Positions 62,849-64,000 of a stretch of DNA of 64,000 bases are shown piece by piece. Numbering within the stretch: position 1 is the stretch's first letter; every line of letters begins with the position of its first letter. The stretch comes from Ferruginibacter sp. (lineage in GTDB: Bacteria > Bacteroidota > Bacteroidia > Chitinophagales > Chitinophagaceae): positions 148,000-211,999 of the forward strand of contig JABFQZ010000003.1 of assembly GCA_013141435.1 (NCBI GenBank), given 5' to 3'. A program made the translations under genes and the position numbers. The notes beneath the pieces are model-generated. The model saw only the letters and a list, made by a program, of their open reading frames with translations. It did no database searches and had not been told where the DNA came from.

Positions 62849-63826
62849 TTATAGTACTATAAATGTTCCTGTATTGGGTAGAGAGTTACCAATACCAATA
62901 TAAAACAGAGTACAAGTATATTCGTAAGTGCCTGGTGGTAGTAAAATAGTACCTGAAATTGTATTGGTATTAACCCAAGGATTAGTAGTACCAGCTAACC
63001 TATAAGAAAAAGTACCACCATTTGGACATAGAGTATAATACCACATACATAATACAGAACAAATATTATAAACACCTATTCCACCTGTTACTGGGTTTAG
63101 CGATATCATTGCAGGAATATTTGTATAAGCGCTTATTGGAAGACCAAATTCAATAAAATCTGATTCGACATTTACCGGAGGTATAGCTGACCCAGTACTT
63201 GTAGCATTTAGTGCTACCACAGCACCCCCAAACATTCCAAATTCGCTATTTGACAAAGTAAAGCCTACTACAAAAACTCTTTTAATTAATGGTGTTGCGC
63301 AAGCATAAGTTGATTCAGAATTTATTATTTCTTCAGAAACTTGGGTTGTGTTACCTCCATTTGGAAAAATTTCTAAACTTCCACCAAGGATTAATTTAGC
63401 AGAATAATTTAACGTGTATTGATAACCATAATTTTCAATTGTAGTTATTTGATAATAACAAATAACAGGATCTGTACTTCCTTGACATACTGGACCGTTA
63501 ATATAATACAAATAATTTGAACTTACAAAATTTGAGTAAGGGCCAGGTCGGAGGCCTAAATTATTTGTAGCTAAATTAATACTATCAATTACATGGTTAG
63601 TAAACAATGTAGATACACTATCACGATAACTTTGAGATAAAGGCCAATTTAAATAAAATGTTGGGTTTACAACCTTACTCACATTTTTATTTTCGACATT
63701 ACCAACAGTAGATTTTAATTGATTTGAATTTTCGGTAGTATTTAGTTCATTAATTGGTAAATCTTTTTTACAACTAATCATAAATACCATTGCACAAATA
63801 GTGCATAATATTATTATTTTTTTCAT
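62849..63826 (-). CDS. Hypothetical lipoprotein
   Basis: This 325-residue protein has a lipoprotein signal peptide (MISC, C19, then KKDLPINELNTTEN). The mature part has no enzyme motif I recognise; it contains four Cys in pairs (VCQGSTDPVICYY and ICSVLCMWYYTLC), Asn/Thr-rich stretches and a beta-rich C-terminal piece (TFSYRLAGTTNPWVNTNTIS through EYTCTLFYIGIG) that looks like a small Ig-like sandwich. It is probably cell-surface or periplasmic. A pentanucleotide tandem repeat starts about 100 bases upstream of its ATG. Confidence 0.75.
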   Translation of the reverse strand: MKKIIILCTICAMVFMISCKKDLPINELNTTENSNQLKSTVGNVENKNVSKVVNPTFYLNWPLSQSYRDSVSTLFTNHVIDSINLATNNLGLRPGPYSNFVSSNYLYYINGPVCQGSTDPVICYYQITTIENYGYQYTLNYSAKLILGGSLEIFPNGGNTTQVSEEIINSESTYACATPLIKRVFVVGFTLSNSEFGMFGGAVVALNATSTGSAIPPVNVESDFIEFGLPISAYTNIPAMISLNPVTGGIGVYNICSVLCMWYYTLCPNGGTFSYRLAGTTNPWVNTNTISGTILLPPGTYEYTCTLFYIGIGNSLPNTGTFIVL

Positions 63827-63927
63827 AATTATTTATTTTAAAATTTTAATGTTAATATTTATTAGAAGTTCAAAATAAAAATTAGGGTGGTTTTAATTTA
63901 TTTTTAAAATAAGTATTATATTCATTA

Positions 63928-64000
63928 TGTAGTGTAGTGTAGTGTAGTGTAGTGTAGTGTAGTGTAGTGTAGTGTAGTGTAGTGTAGTGTAGTGTAGTGT
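63928..64000. repeat. GTAGT pentanucleotide tandem repeat running off the window end
   Basis: At least 14 perfect copies of the 5-base unit GTAGT occupy 63929-64000, with no interruption, and continue to the last base. Total length is unknown. It lies upstream of the lipoprotein gene on the minus strand, in a position where repeat-number change could alter promoter spacing; it could also mark the end of an assembled contig. Confidence 0.9.

Noticed and set aside
63928..64000. CRISPR-like array
   Set aside because: Unit is 5 bases with no spacers; it is a simple tandem repeat.

Overview
The window looks like chromosomal DNA from a low-GC member of the Bacteroidota, most like Chitinophagaceae or a related sphingobacterial lineage. 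This rests on SusC/SusD-type outer-membrane genes with an ECF sigma/FecR pair, proteins with type IX secretion C-terminal domains, a GLPGLI protein, a TamL-type lipoprotein, DUF4254 and GxxExxY genes, and at least one promoter of the Bacteroidota type (TTG-19-TAnnTTTG). No rRNA, tRNA, CRISPR array or prophage was seen. Coding density is high, and most long antisense ORFs are shadows.

Layout. 1-7.0 kb: a reductive pyrimidine catabolism cluster (NCS1 permease, dihydropyrimidinase, beta-ureidopropionase, PreT, PreA), invaded by two inverted-repeat elements, one of which carries a GxxExxY gene. 7.0-21.1 kb: secreted and glycan-related genes: an amidase-like surface protein, a DUF1569 protein, a GH18 lipoprotein, ECF sigma, FecR, SusC, SusD, an OPA-type transporter and a NagX-like membrane acyltransferase. 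21.2-24.7 kb (minus): a DsbA-like protein lacking one active-site Cys, and ClpB. 25.2-30.1 kb (minus): a tight run of DedA, MFS, GT9, DUF4254 and GT9 genes, probably linked to the cell envelope or LPS core. 30.1-30.7 kb: a decayed DUF433/DUF5615 toxin-antitoxin-like pair. 30.7-33.9 kb: two amino/dicarboxylic acid transporters. 34.5-41.9 kb: an rRNA/tRNA methyltransferase divergent from TamL, then truB, aroC, aroA and aroB. 42.1-44.2 kb: a small repeat lipoprotein and an ECF sigma factor translationally coupled to a membrane-anchored trypsin-like protease with an anti-sigma-like N-terminus. 44.2-51.2 kb: an Ldh-family dehydrogenase, a T9SS protein with a heme-like motif, a YkgJ cysteine-cluster protein, XerD, a TPR protein and GlgB. 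51.3-55.4 kb: a TonB-dependent beta-barrel, GLPGLI and a small exported protein. 55.8-57.6 kb: phosphoglucomutase/phosphomannomutase. 57.6-58.0 kb: a frameshifted coiled-coil membrane protein. 58.2-63.8 kb: a giant T9SS metalloprotease with Ig-like repeats, then a lipoprotein. The window ends in a pentanucleotide tandem repeat.

Working together: the first cluster should import uracil/thymine and reduce and hydrolyse them to beta-alanine or beta-aminoisobutyrate, CO2 and ammonia. The 10.8-21 kb genes fit extracellular amino-sugar glycan breakdown, uptake and processing, with expression of SusCD probably set by the adjacent sigma/FecR pair. The most unusual items are the sigma/anti-sigma-protease pair, the inverted-repeat elements, a repeat shared between 34.0 and 58.0 kb, the eroded toxin-antitoxin pair, and several transporters or membrane proteins with extra extracytoplasmic domains.
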